From Bombardia bombarda (lineage: Eukaryota; Ascomycota; Sordariomycetes; Sordariales; Lasiosphaeriaceae), in NCBI GenBank assembly GCA_030512295.1, contig JAULSR010000002.1, positions 9,424,001 to 9,488,000 of the forward strand: 64,000 nt of DNA, read 5' to 3'. The first letter of the stretch is position 1. Every line of letters starts with the position of its first letter. This document shows, piece by piece, positions 51,898 to 63,459 of the stretch. Below the pieces are notes generated by a model, which saw nothing but the letters and a program-made list of their open reading frames with translations, did not search any database and was not told the origin of the DNA. The translations under genes and the position numbers were made by a program.

Positions 51898-52954
51898 TCA
51901 TCTTTCCGTCGCCCACTGCAAAATCCTCTCCCAGACCTTTGTCCCATCATGGTCGCCCTCCATCCTCCCAATCACCTCATTCACAGCCTTCACATCCGCC
52001 ATATCCGTCCCAAACCACCTCGCTGCGTCCTTAACCCTCATCTTGGCCGCTCGAGCGTCCTTTTCAGGATGCCCCTGAAACGTGAGAATGGCGTTATTAT
52101 GGCTGAGAAAGGCCTGGTTTCCAGCTATCAGCTCATAAAACCCGTTTGGCGCGGTCCCGACCTCTCGGCGGTGGTGTTGCTGAAGACGAAGAGTCCCATT
52201 CTCGGCCATTTTGATTGGTTTTGTTACTGCATTTGTTTGGATTTGCCCCTGACGGCTATACCCCTGAGAGGGCGGTAAAAAGAATGCACGACCGGCCGCA
52301 GTCAACTTCGCTTCCGTGACGCCAAGCTATTTTCGATCAGGTTAGCTCGTTCGCTTCCCTCCAGTCGTCATCAATATCCATCCATCTGCCAAGCTTTACG
52401 ACGAGCCAGTCAGTTAACACTTTACGCACCTCTGGAGTCTCCATCTCAACAATCTCACCGCCGAATAGCAGCGATATGGTCTGATGCCCCCAGCAGATGC
52501 CACATATCTTTTTCCTCGGATAATTTGTGACCACATCCAGGATGAACTTGTGCACGCGCAGGATCCACTGGTGTTTCTTGCGCGGATCGGCATTGCTGCC
52601 CCCCACGACGATCAGGTCAAAGGCATCCGGGTCGGGGAAGGCATCGCCGCCCCGCCAGTGGTGGTCGGCCGGGTAGAAGAAGGAGAGCGAGTAGCTATAG
52701 CGCGAAGGGCTGACGGCGGCGAGGGTGCGCACGTACGAGTCGCGGATCTCGGCGATGTGCGGGGAGCGGTATGAGTTGAGCAGGATGGCGATGTTGAGTG
52801 CTGTTGTTGTTGTTGTTGTTGTCGTTGTTGTCGTTGTTGTCGTTGTTGTTGTTGTTGTTGTCGTTGTTGTTGTTGTGGTCGTCGTCGTCGTCGCCGCGGC
52901 CACCGTTGTATGGTGGTGGTGGTGGTGGTCGTCGTCGTCGCGCTTGGCAGTCAT
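51898..52954 (-). CDS. Class I glutamine amidotransferase-like protein with poly-His/poly-Thr N-terminus
   Basis: Exons 52430..52954 and 51898..52326 encode 317 residues; the 103-nt intron has donor GTGCGT, branch GCTAAC and acceptor AATAG, joining METPE to LGVTEAKLTA. The GATase fold is clear: nucleophile elbow KICGICWGHQ (Cys151 or Cys154; the fold places the nucleophile at Cys154) and FQGHPEKD with His261 and Glu263. It belongs to the stand-alone GMP-synthase-like amidotransferases (yeast YLR126C type), whose acceptor substrates are mostly unknown. The N-terminus has Asp4-His6 and about 33 Thr from a GTT/GTC triplet expansion, which is absent from the fold and likely disordered. Confidence 0.9.
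52799..52900. repeat. GTT/GTC trinucleotide expansion
   Basis: About 33 triplets, read as Thr codons on the minus strand, in the first exon of the amidotransferase gene. Confidence 0.92.
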
Positions 52955-54251
52955 GTTGAATGAACTGTCGCGAGCACTACTACGGGGACTTGGTTTACGG
53001 ATAAATCACTAGGATGAAGAAATCCATTGCATTTCACGTCTCTACTAGACAGATTTTCTTTGTATTAATAGGTGTGCCGGCTCAAATCTTGTGTAAGCAA
53101 ATGCAATGGCCGACTGAGCAAGGGGCGGTTTAGCCTGGGCCCATTAGGCCTAGTTGGCGTGTCAGCTGATGGGCCAACTTACCGGTTACCCCGTATCCCC
53201 AATAAGGGGATCCATGATCATGATGCGCCGTCGACGGATTGGGCCCAGATGCGTGACAATGACATCACATGGTCCAGAAAAGGGGTCTTGGCTGAGAAGA
53301 TAGCCACGCTCCAAATGAATTGTGAACAATCGGGACAAAAACGGTACGGATGTGGTTGGGCAGGTTGGTCACTTTCTGCAGAGCACAAATGGATGGGAGG
53401 TGCAGTGTAAAAGGGACAGCCATCAGTGTGCTGGTACCCACTGTACTAACCGACACAACAGCAGTGTTTCGACCCGATGGGTCCCGAATGGATTGAAGGC
53501 AACTTGGCAACCTCTGGCAGCTGTCCGGCAGCTATACCCGAAAGGGGGGCGGCCCGAGCCCTCGGACCCTGCAGTGGTTGGTTCGATGGTGTCAAATGCG
53601 GGTCTCCGCGTCAGGCCTGGACGAAACCACGAGAGGAAGGCACGACGACGGGCACAAATGCAGGATTCCCCTTTCAATTCCATATGGTTTGAGGTCTCGT
53701 CCGGAAGGTGCAGACGTCAGATTGCACAGCGACGACCACTCATCCGGCCATTGCTGCATTTTTCTCTCTTCCTCAGTCCATCATTCCCCCGGTCTACTGC
53801 TCTACAATTGGTCCTGGCACCCGTTTCCGATCATGGACATCCCAACAGTCTGAAAACTGTAATTTGATGGACTTTTTTTTTTCCTTTTTTTTCCTTTGTT
53901 TTTTTTTTTTTTTTTTTTTTTGACGGCGTGATTGCTATATCCATCGCGCCCCTTTCGGAGAACTCTGACAAAACTGTCGACTGTCGAGCAGCCCCGATCC
54001 TTCAATTTGGGCCGCACTGACAGCAAGTCCAGAGGCTAACCACTTACATGATTCCTCCGATATTCCACCTAACCAGCCCTCTTAAATGTGTTTTATTGAC
54101 CAGAAACTATGGGCTCTTTAGATCTTCGATAAAAAAGATACACTTTCCTCACCCACTTCCGGTCAGATCGGTTTCAGTCCTGGTTACCTATCATGGCTAG
54201 ACGAATCCTATATCCAGACGCGAAAACCAAGCTTCAGGTCCACAAGGTGCA
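52955..54251. other. Intergenic, with long T-run at 53871-53922
   Basis: 1.3 kb; no supported gene. The T-rich run (with two CC interruptions) may mark a nucleosome-free promoter or 3' end, and no RNA gene is recognised beside it. Confidence 0.5.
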
Positions 54252-55985
54252 TTACCACGACGAAAGCGCCTCTTCTTGCTCGACGCCTTGCAGAGCCGAT
54301 CCCAGAGCCACGCACCGCGCATGAAGCAACTTAATATCCGCCATCGGGTCTCTCCCGGGCTCGCGCTCCCCCAAACCGCTGTCGCCCTTGTCGCCCAGAA
54401 AGCATTCAGACATGTTAATGCGGCGGATCTTCCCCCCGGCGCGGATGTCAACCATGCCCACCAGCTGTTTTAGTTTTATCCTGACAGAGTGATGATTTTC
54501 GTCCTTGTCGAATCGACTCAGCCCCTCGTAGAACTCCTTCGCAACCTTGTCCACCAAAGCTGTTCTGTTGGCCTTTTTCAAGGCAGCCTCCTCCCGCAGC
54601 TGCTCTAGCTCCTTCTCAAGCACGGCCCTAGCATCTAGATCAGTGTCCCCATCCGCGGTTGTAAGCTGCTTGTGCTGGCCAAGGTCCGGCTTGGGCTTTG
54701 TCGCCCGCGGCCTCCACTGGAACAGCGACTTGCACTCGGGACACACCGTCTGCGGCCACTTCGCGATGTCGCCGTCCGGCTCGTCTTCGTACTCGTCCTC
54801 CTGCGACACCACGTCCACCACCAGCCTGCGGATCGTCACCCGTCCCTCGGCTGCGTTGTTACACACCGAGCCGCTGGTGGTGGCCTTGTAGCGTTGCTTT
54901 CTTTTCTCGTCATCATCATCATCATCATCGTCATCATCATCACCATCATCACCATCATCATCACCCTCAAACCGCTGCGATAGCATCCCCCACAGCGGCA
55001 CCGGGCCCAGGTCCCTGAGCGCCATGACGAGGAACGGGAACAGCGAGTACTTCATCTCCAGCGCGAGCGCCTCCCGATCCGTCCGCTTCTTCGCGAACCG
55101 CGCCTTGGCCATCTGTTCGTGCAGGGGCTCGCAGTCGGGGTTGTGCTCGTCGGGGCCCGGCGGCGCGCACACGCGCACCGTCATGTGCACCGTGCTGAAG
55201 CGGCCCGACGCCACGGCCGGCAGCGACAGCCAGCGCGTCCACATGCCGATGCCCGGCGACAGGTAGAGCACGTCGAGGTGGGCGTCGCGCAGGAGCGAGT
55301 TGCGCGCCGAGCTGGGGCCCAGGAGCTGAGACATGGCGTACGGGAATACATCGAGGAGCGCTTTGGCGGTCTCGTAGGCGGAAGAGTGCCGCGCCGACCA
55401 CGGCCGGCTGCTTCGGTTCTCGTAGAAGATGTTGTGCGCCCAGAGGCGGGACGCCTCACTGATTTTGACTCTGGGGCTGGAGGTTAAGGTGCGCATGCTG
55501 AGCAGGGAGCACATGTGTTGTTCTAGCGGGGTGGTGCTGGTCGAGTCCGCGAATTGGACTGGGAGAAAAGTGGCACCAGTGAGGCAATCGCCCGGGCGGA
55601 TGCCGTGATGTTGGCCATCTCGTTGGTGGCCGTGGTGACTTGTGGACACACACTGAAGCTCTCCGTACTCCTGAGGAAGGAATTTGAATGAGGGGGGATC
55701 ATGTTTGCGATATGAGGCGGGGGCGGTGCAGCTGGCGATGGCGAGCTCAAAGATGCGCAGGCGGAGCTCGGGGGGAATGGTGGTCAGCGATGCTGGAGGG
55801 GGTTTGCCGTTGATGTTTTCGATGGATGCAGGCAAATGGTCGTCGATCAGTGGGCTCTGGTTCGAGGGACTAAACGGGGACCGAACCCGTGGGGCCATCG
55901 GCTTGTCTCTCACAGTTGTATTTCGGGGGTGCATTTCGTTACTGCCCTGCCCCAGCATCTGCTCTGACATGGAGCGTCCCGCCAT
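54252..55985 (-). CDS. F-box-like protein with poly-Asp region, unknown target
   Basis: 577 residues from ATG 55983-55985. Residues about 68-84 (LTTIPPELRLRIFELAIAS) look like the start of an F-box or fungal F-box-like domain, which recruits substrates to SCF ubiquitin ligases. Later parts have a globular region (RLWAHNIFYENR, LRDAHLDVLYLSPGI), a poly-Asp run from an ATC repeat, C-x2-C (VCPECKSLF) and a coiled-coil segment (LEKELEQLREEAALKK). A 93-nt stretch after GELQC (near 55540-55640) can be read as an in-frame intron (GTGTGT...CCCAG), so the true protein may lack 31 residues there. Confidence 0.68.
   Translation of the reverse strand: MAGRSMSEQMLGQGSNEMHPRNTTVRDKPMAPRVRSPFSPSNQSPLIDDHLPASIENINGKPPPASLTTIPPELRLRIFELAIASCTAPASYRKHDPPSFKFLPQEYGELQCVSTSHHGHQRDGQHHGIRPGDCLTGATFLPVQFADSTSTTPLEQHMCSLLSMRTLTSSPRVKISEASRLWAHNIFYENRSSRPWSARHSSAYETAKALLDVFPYAMSQLLGPSSARNSLLRDAHLDVLYLSPGIGMWTRWLSLPAVASGRFSTVHMTVRVCAPPGPDEHNPDCEPLHEQMAKARFAKKRTDREALALEMKYSLFPFLVMALRDLGPVPLWGMLSQRFEGDDDGDDGDDDDDDDDDDDEKRKQRYKATTSGSVCNNAAEGRVTIRRLVVDVVSQEDEYEDEPDGDIAKWPQTVCPECKSLFQWRPRATKPKPDLGQHKQLTTADGDTDLDARAVLEKELEQLREEAALKKANRTALVDKVAKEFYEGLSRFDKDENHHSVRIKLKQLVGMVDIRAGGKIRRINMSECFLGDKGDSGLGEREPGRDPMADIKLLHARCVALGSALQGVEQEEALSSW
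54908..54965. repeat. ATC/ATG trinucleotide repeat
   Basis: Encodes the poly-Asp run on the minus strand in the F-box-like gene. Confidence 0.9.
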
Positions 55986-57305
55986 GGGGAAACCACGACT
56001 GTCGATGAACAAGCAGCAGTTGGTGTCGGGGTGACTGTTCGTCGATCAGAGAGTCACATGAGCTGGGTTAAATACGTCGTGAGACAATATGGTTTCTATG
56101 CTCTGGGGTTTTCTTTGGAAAAGATTTTCTGAAAGGTAAGATTGGGATTTTATCCTCGGCAGGCGACAATCAGCAGCCCTAATTTAAGCTCGGGTTGAGA
56201 GCCACGTTTTTGACACTTGACGGTGTTCACAAACTTAACTTGAAGCCGAGGGAGTAAGTCTTGGCGTCTCGAGGACTTGTTTACCTCCATTCAACGCATT
56301 CAAGGGTAATAACTTGAACAACCTTTTCCGTCGCTACAAACCTTATGAACAAGGAAGAAACAAAAAATAATGGCATGATGTCAAGCAGAGCCTCAGCCGG
56401 CTGGAGGACTATGCAATTCCCTCGCCATTCTTTAAAACACTTGGTTAATGTGTGACGTAGCCGGCCAAATTTGGGAAACGATAAACGCCATCCCACCGGT
56501 TCCATCTAATGCATGCAGTATTTTAACATAATTGCTTGAAGATACTGAGCCAGATGAGACCTTATTAAGTCGTTGCTGTGCCAGCAATTCCCTCTTTTCT
56601 CGGCCTTCTTCCTTTCCCCTTAGATCGTTTTTCTTCGCACGAGAGTCTCCCTCTTCAAAAAGAGATCCCGTCTTCATCTCGGAGCAGAAGAAAAGAGGCA
56701 TCAGCCTGGATAAAAGAAAGGTGCCCGAAATGCCAGCCCAGGAGCTCGTAGCCTGGAAGTGCACGTTAGTTGAAGTCGATAGACGTCACACTTGCTACAT
56801 ATATCATAGGTGAAACAAAGGCTAGTATTAGAGTCTGACGTTTCAAGGTACCCGTACCCAGTCATCAAAATCGGGTTGCTTCGCACTCCTGCTGTCCGCC
56901 ATTGGTATTCGTAAACTGCACGAGCCAACAAAAGAATGACCCAATGCAAAGGCTTTGATGCCATGGCAAAAGAAAATGATATCGGGGTATCAGAAAAAAA
57001 GGAACGGACACTGTATTAAAACCCCCAAGATCAAACTCCCCAACTCCGGTCATGTCGCTCGAATCCCAAAGCATCCGCCACTGGTTATCCATATCCCCAG
57101 ATACTTCAGAGTTCCGTATCTGAGAAGCAGCCCATACTAACAAGCTGAACTCAATAGTCATTGTTATTCTTAATATCATGGCCCGTATCCTAGTCAACGC
57201 CATTCTCAGTGGTATTCTCCACCTCGTTGTGCTTGGGGGTTGTCACAAAGCCGCTTCTCCGGGACAACGAGGGTCGAGGTTCGTGTGGCTCGTCAGGATC
57301 ATTCG
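55986..57305. other. Intergenic spacer
   Basis: 1.3 kb; short frames only, no supported gene. Confidence 0.55.
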
Positions 57306-59965
57306 CTATTGGCAACTCGGGGTGGGGGAAGGAGGAGAGATCTTTCGTATCCTCAGCGGTTGTGGGTGAAGTCTGCTCATCTTTCTCCGGCTATTCTTCC
57401 TAGGAAGAGGCGGTGGCACCAGCTCGTCATCTCGGGTAACCGGAAGTGGTTCGGCTGCTATGTTTGGAGGCGAGCTCTGTGGCGCCGATGCACTCATCTG
57501 ATTCGAAACTTGTTTCTTTGAACGGATTGATGCTCTTCGCTTGGGAATTACCAGAGTCTGAGTTATTGCTGGATATTCCTCGCTCAGTCTAATAAATGTA
57601 GTATCGTCCCCTGGGCTCTTACATATTGACGTTGGACGCGACGCGAATGAGGTGGCTGCCGTGGGGGCGGTGGAAGGTTCAGAGAATCTGCTCATGGTAC
57701 TGCAGGCTGCGCTGCTATTTACTGAGAACGCTGATGACGAGGAGGGCGAGCGTATTGAACATATGGCGAGAGGCTCTGGCGTGAGATCTTCCTCGTCCGG
57801 GGAGCCGTCAGACATGGAGTCTTCCTCATCACCGGGCACGAGTCCAGACTCTGGGCTCCAGGCCCCGTATCCACCCTTGTCCTCCAGACCATTGCCGTAG
57901 CGCTGAATGATTATCTCAGAATATGGCCGGCGGCTGGGAGCCGTCGACAGCGGCTCAGGTTTGCGATCATAATCGTGATTGAATATGTGAAGAGAGCGTC
58001 GGAGACTGCGAATACGAGGTGGGATAATTGGCGGGAATCTGGGTGGCAGAATGACTGGAGGTGTAGAATTGGCTTTCCGATACTCCGGACCAAAGTTGCC
58101 AGAGCTTGATCTGACTTGGCTTAACGTTGACCGTGGCTGCCCTGGTGATGTCATCACCGATAGAACTGAGGCAGATGAGGATTCGGCCAGGGTTCTGCCA
58201 TCCCTTCGGTCACGGGGGGCTAAGCGTCTCTCGTCCTTCCAGGGTACGCTAATGGTGCTACTGGCGATATGGTACTTGACACCATCACTATCCTGGCACT
58301 CTAACGGAGCTTCTGTGCAGCTGCGTAAAAGCTGGTAGGTGCAATAGACCATGATCCAATGAATCTTGCGTACCTCCACTTGTGAGAGTTTCTCTTGTCG
58401 ATCAACCTTTAACGGGGAGAAAACAGAATCCTCCTCTAATTTTCGGTAGGCAATGACAAGATTGTTCTTCAGAAGCTCCCTCTTACTGCTATTGGTTGCT
58501 TTCGCTGATGCCGCGTGGGAAAGTAGCCGTTGGTCGGGCTTGAGTTTGTTAGGTTTGCTCATCCACGATATTCGACGCGGGGGAACCGCAGTAGGTTGTA
58601 CTATTGCTGGAAGTAGGGGTAAAGGATGTGGCAACATGTGAAAGTTATTCCGCTTGTCGAAATCACGAACAGCTTTCAGTGTGCAGATACCTTCTTGGGC
58701 AGGAATGCTCTGTGGTGCTGTGAGACTATTGTCGACTAGATACTCATATAACGCCTCAAAGTCGTTTCGCATTACTTGATAGATATTGGGGTCAAAGATA
58801 TGGTTGTGCTGGTCGGCAAATGCGGGCGGATAACGCCCGAGCCGAGTCCTGTAGAACTCGGAGAGAAATGAACGAAAATGCTCGATATACGTCCGTCCAC
58901 CTGTCGGGAGTGCGGTATTTTCCTCAGATATTTCGTCTTCCAAGAAATTAAGGAGCTTCGTGCTGGCATGCTTCAGCCTCTTGTCGAGTTCACGTTTGGC
59001 TCGCCGGATGTTTCGTCTTGTGGTCGAGGTAACCATCTAGGCCGACGGTAAGTCTTTGAACAGAAAACACACAGCAGTAATAGAAGAGAAAGCTTACCTG
59101 GTACTCTGAGATCTTGAGAACTTGATCAAACATGCCAACACAGTGGGTAAATGCATCGATATAAAGTCGCGAGAACTGATAGTGTTCGGCAAAGTGCAAC
59201 AATGCTACAGCATGGATGGGCTGCATTCGCATATCAAGGTAACCTTCCTCGTCGAGATAACTCATCAGATCATCAATATTGTCCTCTTCAGGACTTCGAA
59301 ATTCTGCCATACTGTTCAGTAGCCAGATGAGAGAAATTCCGAGATGCTGTCCAACCAGTGACCTTCGGAATACCCAAGCGAAAAGATTGCGGGTAGCCAG
59401 ATAAAAGCGCAGGACGTCATCTTTATTCGCCAGGGGTGGGGGTGGTATATACAGCTCTGTTGTTTCGCTCAGGCTCACTTGTTGTGCGAAGTCAAGGTGT
59501 CCTTGTCCAACCTGGAACGCGGGCGACTCAGTAGGGTCTCGCGCGATGTATCGCGCAACAAAGGGGTGGCATTTGGCTGCGATGAGGGCGTCGAAAGGGA
59601 TCTTGAAAGCAGGCCCGGCTCGCGAAAGACCGCGCGAATGCAGGTACACGAGACAGTTGCCTTTTCGGAACCATAGCTCGGGGTCCTAGACCAGGGTCAG
59701 CGATGTGATCCTCTCTGTATATATCGAAGGGCCTGCTTACTCGCGCCCAGTTGCCCCAGTTCTCGCATTTCTTTGCTGCACCATCCCATCTTTTAATCTT
59801 CGTCACCTCTGGAAGTGGATTTTCCATTAGAATATCGAGTACCCTAGATTCCTGATCGCCTGACGGTCTGTAGGGGTCGATCCGTAGATGATTCCTCCCA
59901 GCAGACAAGGAGCTAGAAAGATAAGGCGACTGAGACGTCAAATTAATCTTCGAATTCGCCATCAT
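57306..59965 (-). CDS. DUF8004-type fungal protein
   Basis: Exons 59741..59965, 59098..59685 and 57306..59036, 847 residues. Introns of 55 and 61 nt have GTAAGC donors and CTAG acceptors. The second exon encodes DPELWFRKGNCLVYLHSRG, then RAGPAFKIPFDALIAAKC, and later GISLIWLLNSM and HFAEHYQFSRLYIDAFTHC. This is the core of a fungal-specific domain I recall as DUF8004 (number to be confirmed). The C-terminal half is Ser/Pro-rich and basic, probably disordered, and ends with a Lys/Arg-rich segment (LPRKNSRRKMSRLHPQ). No signal peptide or membrane helix. Function unknown; such proteins are widespread in Pezizomycotina. Confidence 0.8.
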
Positions 59966-61484
59966 GCCGAGTATGTTCGGCTTATCGGCAAGTCTTGGCA
60001 AATGGGTCGTCGCTCGGGTATCGCAAATCGGCTCTCGTGATACAGAGCTGGTGGAGTTGCACGCGGCCAAGCTTGGTCTTGAACTATGTCACTGTCCCGA
60101 GCCGTGTGTCATTGACATCCTCGAATGAAACCGCGGTGCCGGTAGGAGTGTTAAGAAGGTGGAAACAACGTGGAACCGAAGGTCGTATGCAGCAACTGAG
60201 TGCTTTCCTCGAGTGTATTACCTGATCTCAACCATGCTGGATTGCCCGCATGATGTCGTAGATGAAGACATGATCAGGGCCAGTACTGATCGGAGCGCGA
60301 CTTCGGTTGGTTGACAGCGAGTAGACAATGCAAGGATAGACCCGTCATTGGATGACTCCCAGTGAGGATGTGGATGACTGGCGTAAAAGCCACACTGGCC
60401 CAGCAAAATTACGACAAGGCAGAGGAGAGCTCACAAGAGAGGTTTGACCTTAAGCATGTCAGCCGGCTCTTCAGCGGCCAGCCGCAGAGACCTGCATGAT
60501 GCATTATCATGCTGCCATGAAAGCTTCCATCAGGGGCTTGATATCCAGGACGCTACGTAGAGAGCGGTTTCTGGCTGTGTCCGTGAAGAGTTCGCCACTG
60601 TGCTGCAATTCTCGGCAATCACCTGCAGTATGTTGACTTGATCGCGGCATCATCCGATGACTTCCATTCGCCAGCGGCTCTATGCTCGGGCCAGAAAAAG
60701 CTACTAGAGCCCCGTTGGTGAAGCTAATCTGGATGAAAGCTTCTGACTGGCGTAAAAGTCTGCCTAGGTCGATGTTTATTTGCCATTTAGATCGGCTGTT
60801 GATACCTGGATTGAGTTCAAAAGAGAGGGTCTAGGCATGGTACTCTCTCTTTCTCGGACAAATAGATGAAGAGGTAAGATGGCCAAAGGGGATGCCATCT
60901 TCGAGTCGTCTGGCCCTGCTTAAGAACGAGAGAAAAGAAAGATTTGAGAAAAACGCACGATGGCTGAATGGCTCTTGATGTTAACGGCTGACGTTCATGT
61001 CGAAACGCAGTCGTAAGCATGTGACGATTCGCTTAGACTTTGATAGTACTCAAAGAGATGGGGGAGGGTTCTGGTTCTGTCAATTGGCAATGACGGGAGG
61101 ACCAGGGATGGAAACTTCTTGGATCGGAATGTTGTGGAGACTCGTGACTGAGTGGCGAGTGGAAAGTACGACCAGGCCTCATTGCATGAAAAAGATTGCA
61201 GCGGGACCTGGCTTGCCTGGCAGTCTGGAAGTGGAAGTCACGACTGAGTAAAGGTGCAGATGCTCGCACTGACAAAGCAGGGTTAGGGTTGAATTCGAGA
61301 ATTGCAGCCCGCCGCGGAGCACGTCGCGCTGAGCGCGTCAATAGCACCAACATAGAACCCTGCCCGTGCTGGAGAGGTACCTGCATTGCAAACACAACGA
61401 ATTGTCGCAACATTGTCAATTGATCTAGCCTCTTGGACTTTCGCAAACATCAGTTTGTAGCAGCTCAGAGATGCGGTGCCGGCC
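59966..61484. other. Divergent promoter region, DUF8004 gene/dynactin p62
   Basis: 1.5 kb; no gene supported. A 15-bp direct repeat TGACTGGCGTAAAAG occurs at 60375 and 60744. Confidence 0.5.
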
Positions 61485-63459
61485 ATGGCACCATTAAGCC
61501 CATACACATACATCCAATGCCCCTGCTCGGACCCAGGGAACCTCTCGTCTGCGACTCGGTCTAGCAACCCAAGCTCGCCCGCCGACGAAGACTGCTTCGA
61601 TCCCCGCGCTCCCCGCTCCAACTACAGCCTTTACCCCCTCGAGTATCTCCTTTTTTGCGACGACTGTCACCAGATCCGCTGCCCGCGTTGTGTTGCCGAA
61701 GAAATTGTAGCATACTACTGTCCGAGCTGCCTGTTCGAAGTCCCCAGCAGCAACCTTAAAAGCGAGGGAAACAGGTACCTGGGGTTTCCCCCTCTCCCGT
61801 TCCGAGACACCCTGCTGACAGCCTTGTCCACAACTCTTTAGATGCACCCGAAGCTGCTTCCAATGCCCAGTATGCATTGGCCCCCTCTCCGTCAGCAGTC
61901 TCGAGACACAACCCGAGTCGAACCTCCTGTCTGCCCCAGATAATGCCCCGGCGCCACACACGGGGCCCTACATCCTGAGCTGCTCCTACTGCAACTGGAG
62001 CTCCACCGAGATCGGCATCACGTTCGACAAGCCCAACAACATTCATGCCCAGCTAGCCAAGCAGCGCAATGGAGGCACCACGCGTCTGACCGCTAAGGAG
62101 CGGAAAGACAGGCGCAAGGACATGGCACAGAGCGGCCTACGATCACAATCACCCACGCCAGCATCCCCAGCAGCCACATCAGGCACCGGGCAAACCCAAG
62201 AACCACTCGACCTTGAGACCCAGTTCACCAACCTCAAAACCTTCTACCAGCGACAGCTCGCCGAGTCCAATTCCTCCCACGGCAGTAGCATGGACCTCTC
62301 CTCGCTCGGTGACCTGGGCTTCGCCTCGCCCAACTCTCTCTCCCGAATAATGAGCATCTACACCGGCGGCGGCCTGCACGATAAGAAAGCCAAGGCCCGC
62401 GCGGGGGTCATGCGCGAGGCCCTCTCCCCCGACGAGGGCCTGCAGCTCTCTGACCTCGACGAGTCCCCCGCCATCGCCCACCTGCACACCCACGGCCACG
62501 CGGGCACCATCACGACCGAGCAGCGCCTCGCCCAGCCCCCCAACCTCGGCGAGCCGCACCTCCACGGCGCCACCCGCTTCGAGTCGACCCTGCGCCCCAT
62601 CCCCTACCTCCTGCGCACCAAGCGCTCCAAGCGCTGCCCCATCTGCCGCCACATCATCAGCAAGCCCGAGGCCAAGGTCCAGACCACGCGCTTCCGCATC
62701 CGCCTCGTGGCCGGCAGCTACATCCCCAGCATCACCATCAAGCCGCTCAACAACCCCGCCGCCCTCCCCGAGACCCTCGAGCCGCTCAAGCCGGTCCAAT
62801 ACGTCCTCACCTTCAAAAACCCCATCTTCGACCCCGTCAAGATCACGCTCGCGTCCCCCTCCAAGACCCCGGGCCGGTTTGGCAGTAAGGTGACCGTCCT
62901 CTGCCCGCAGTTCGAGATCGATGCCAACACCGACGTATGGGACGAGGCCCTTAAGGACGGCGGCGACGCCAGCGGAACAAGTCGAAAGAGGCAGCAGCAA
63001 CAGCAGCAACAGCGTAGGGGCGACGATGGCGGCCAGCAAGCAGAGGCAGGTAAGATCTGGGAGCGGGGCCGCAACTGGGTGAGCATCGTGGTGGAGGTTG
63101 TCCCGGCGTCTTTGCGACTCGACAGGTTGGCTACTACCACTACTGGCAAGGGGCAAGACGAGAGAGAGACGAAAGAGGTCAGAGATGATGACGACGAGGA
63201 AGAAGAAGAAGAAGAAGAAGAAGAAGAACAGGAAGATAGAAAGGGGAAAAAAGCCATTGTTGACACGAGCCCGTTGAAGGAGGACGAGGATGTGCTGGAG
63301 ATACCCATGTTTGTTCGTATTGAGTGGGAGGCGGACTCGGTGGGTGATGATATGCTGGGTGGTGGTTCGTCGGCGCCTGCAAGAGATAAGGACGTAAAGG
63401 AGAAGCGGGAGCTGGCGTACTGGTGTGTTTTGGGTCTGGGGAGGGTCAGGCAGGATTGA
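61485..63459 (+). CDS. Dynactin p62 subunit (DCTN4/RO-2 family)
   Basis: Exons 61485..61774 and 61842..63459, 635 residues; the 67-nt intron has donor GTACCT and acceptor TTTAG. The N-terminus has the family's paired Cys motifs: CPCSD, CDDCHQIRCPRC, YYCPSC, CTRSCFQCPVC and CSYCNW. Further on are TFYQRQL, LRPIPYLLRTKRSKRCPICRHII, then beta-rich segments (VQYVLTFKNPIFDPVKITLASPS and FEIDANTDVWD). These are the known marks of p62, part of the pointed-end complex of dynactin, which links dynein to cargo. The C-terminal half has Gln and Glu runs from CAG and GAA repeats; the last block (VRIEWEADSV) is typical. Confidence 0.95.
63196..63228. repeat. GAA/GAG repeat encoding poly-Glu
   Basis: Triplet run in the dynactin p62 C-terminal half. 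Confidence 0.9.

Noticed and set aside
61278..61292. GGGTTAGGGTT as a telomere remnant
   Set aside because: Less than two units, expected by chance.
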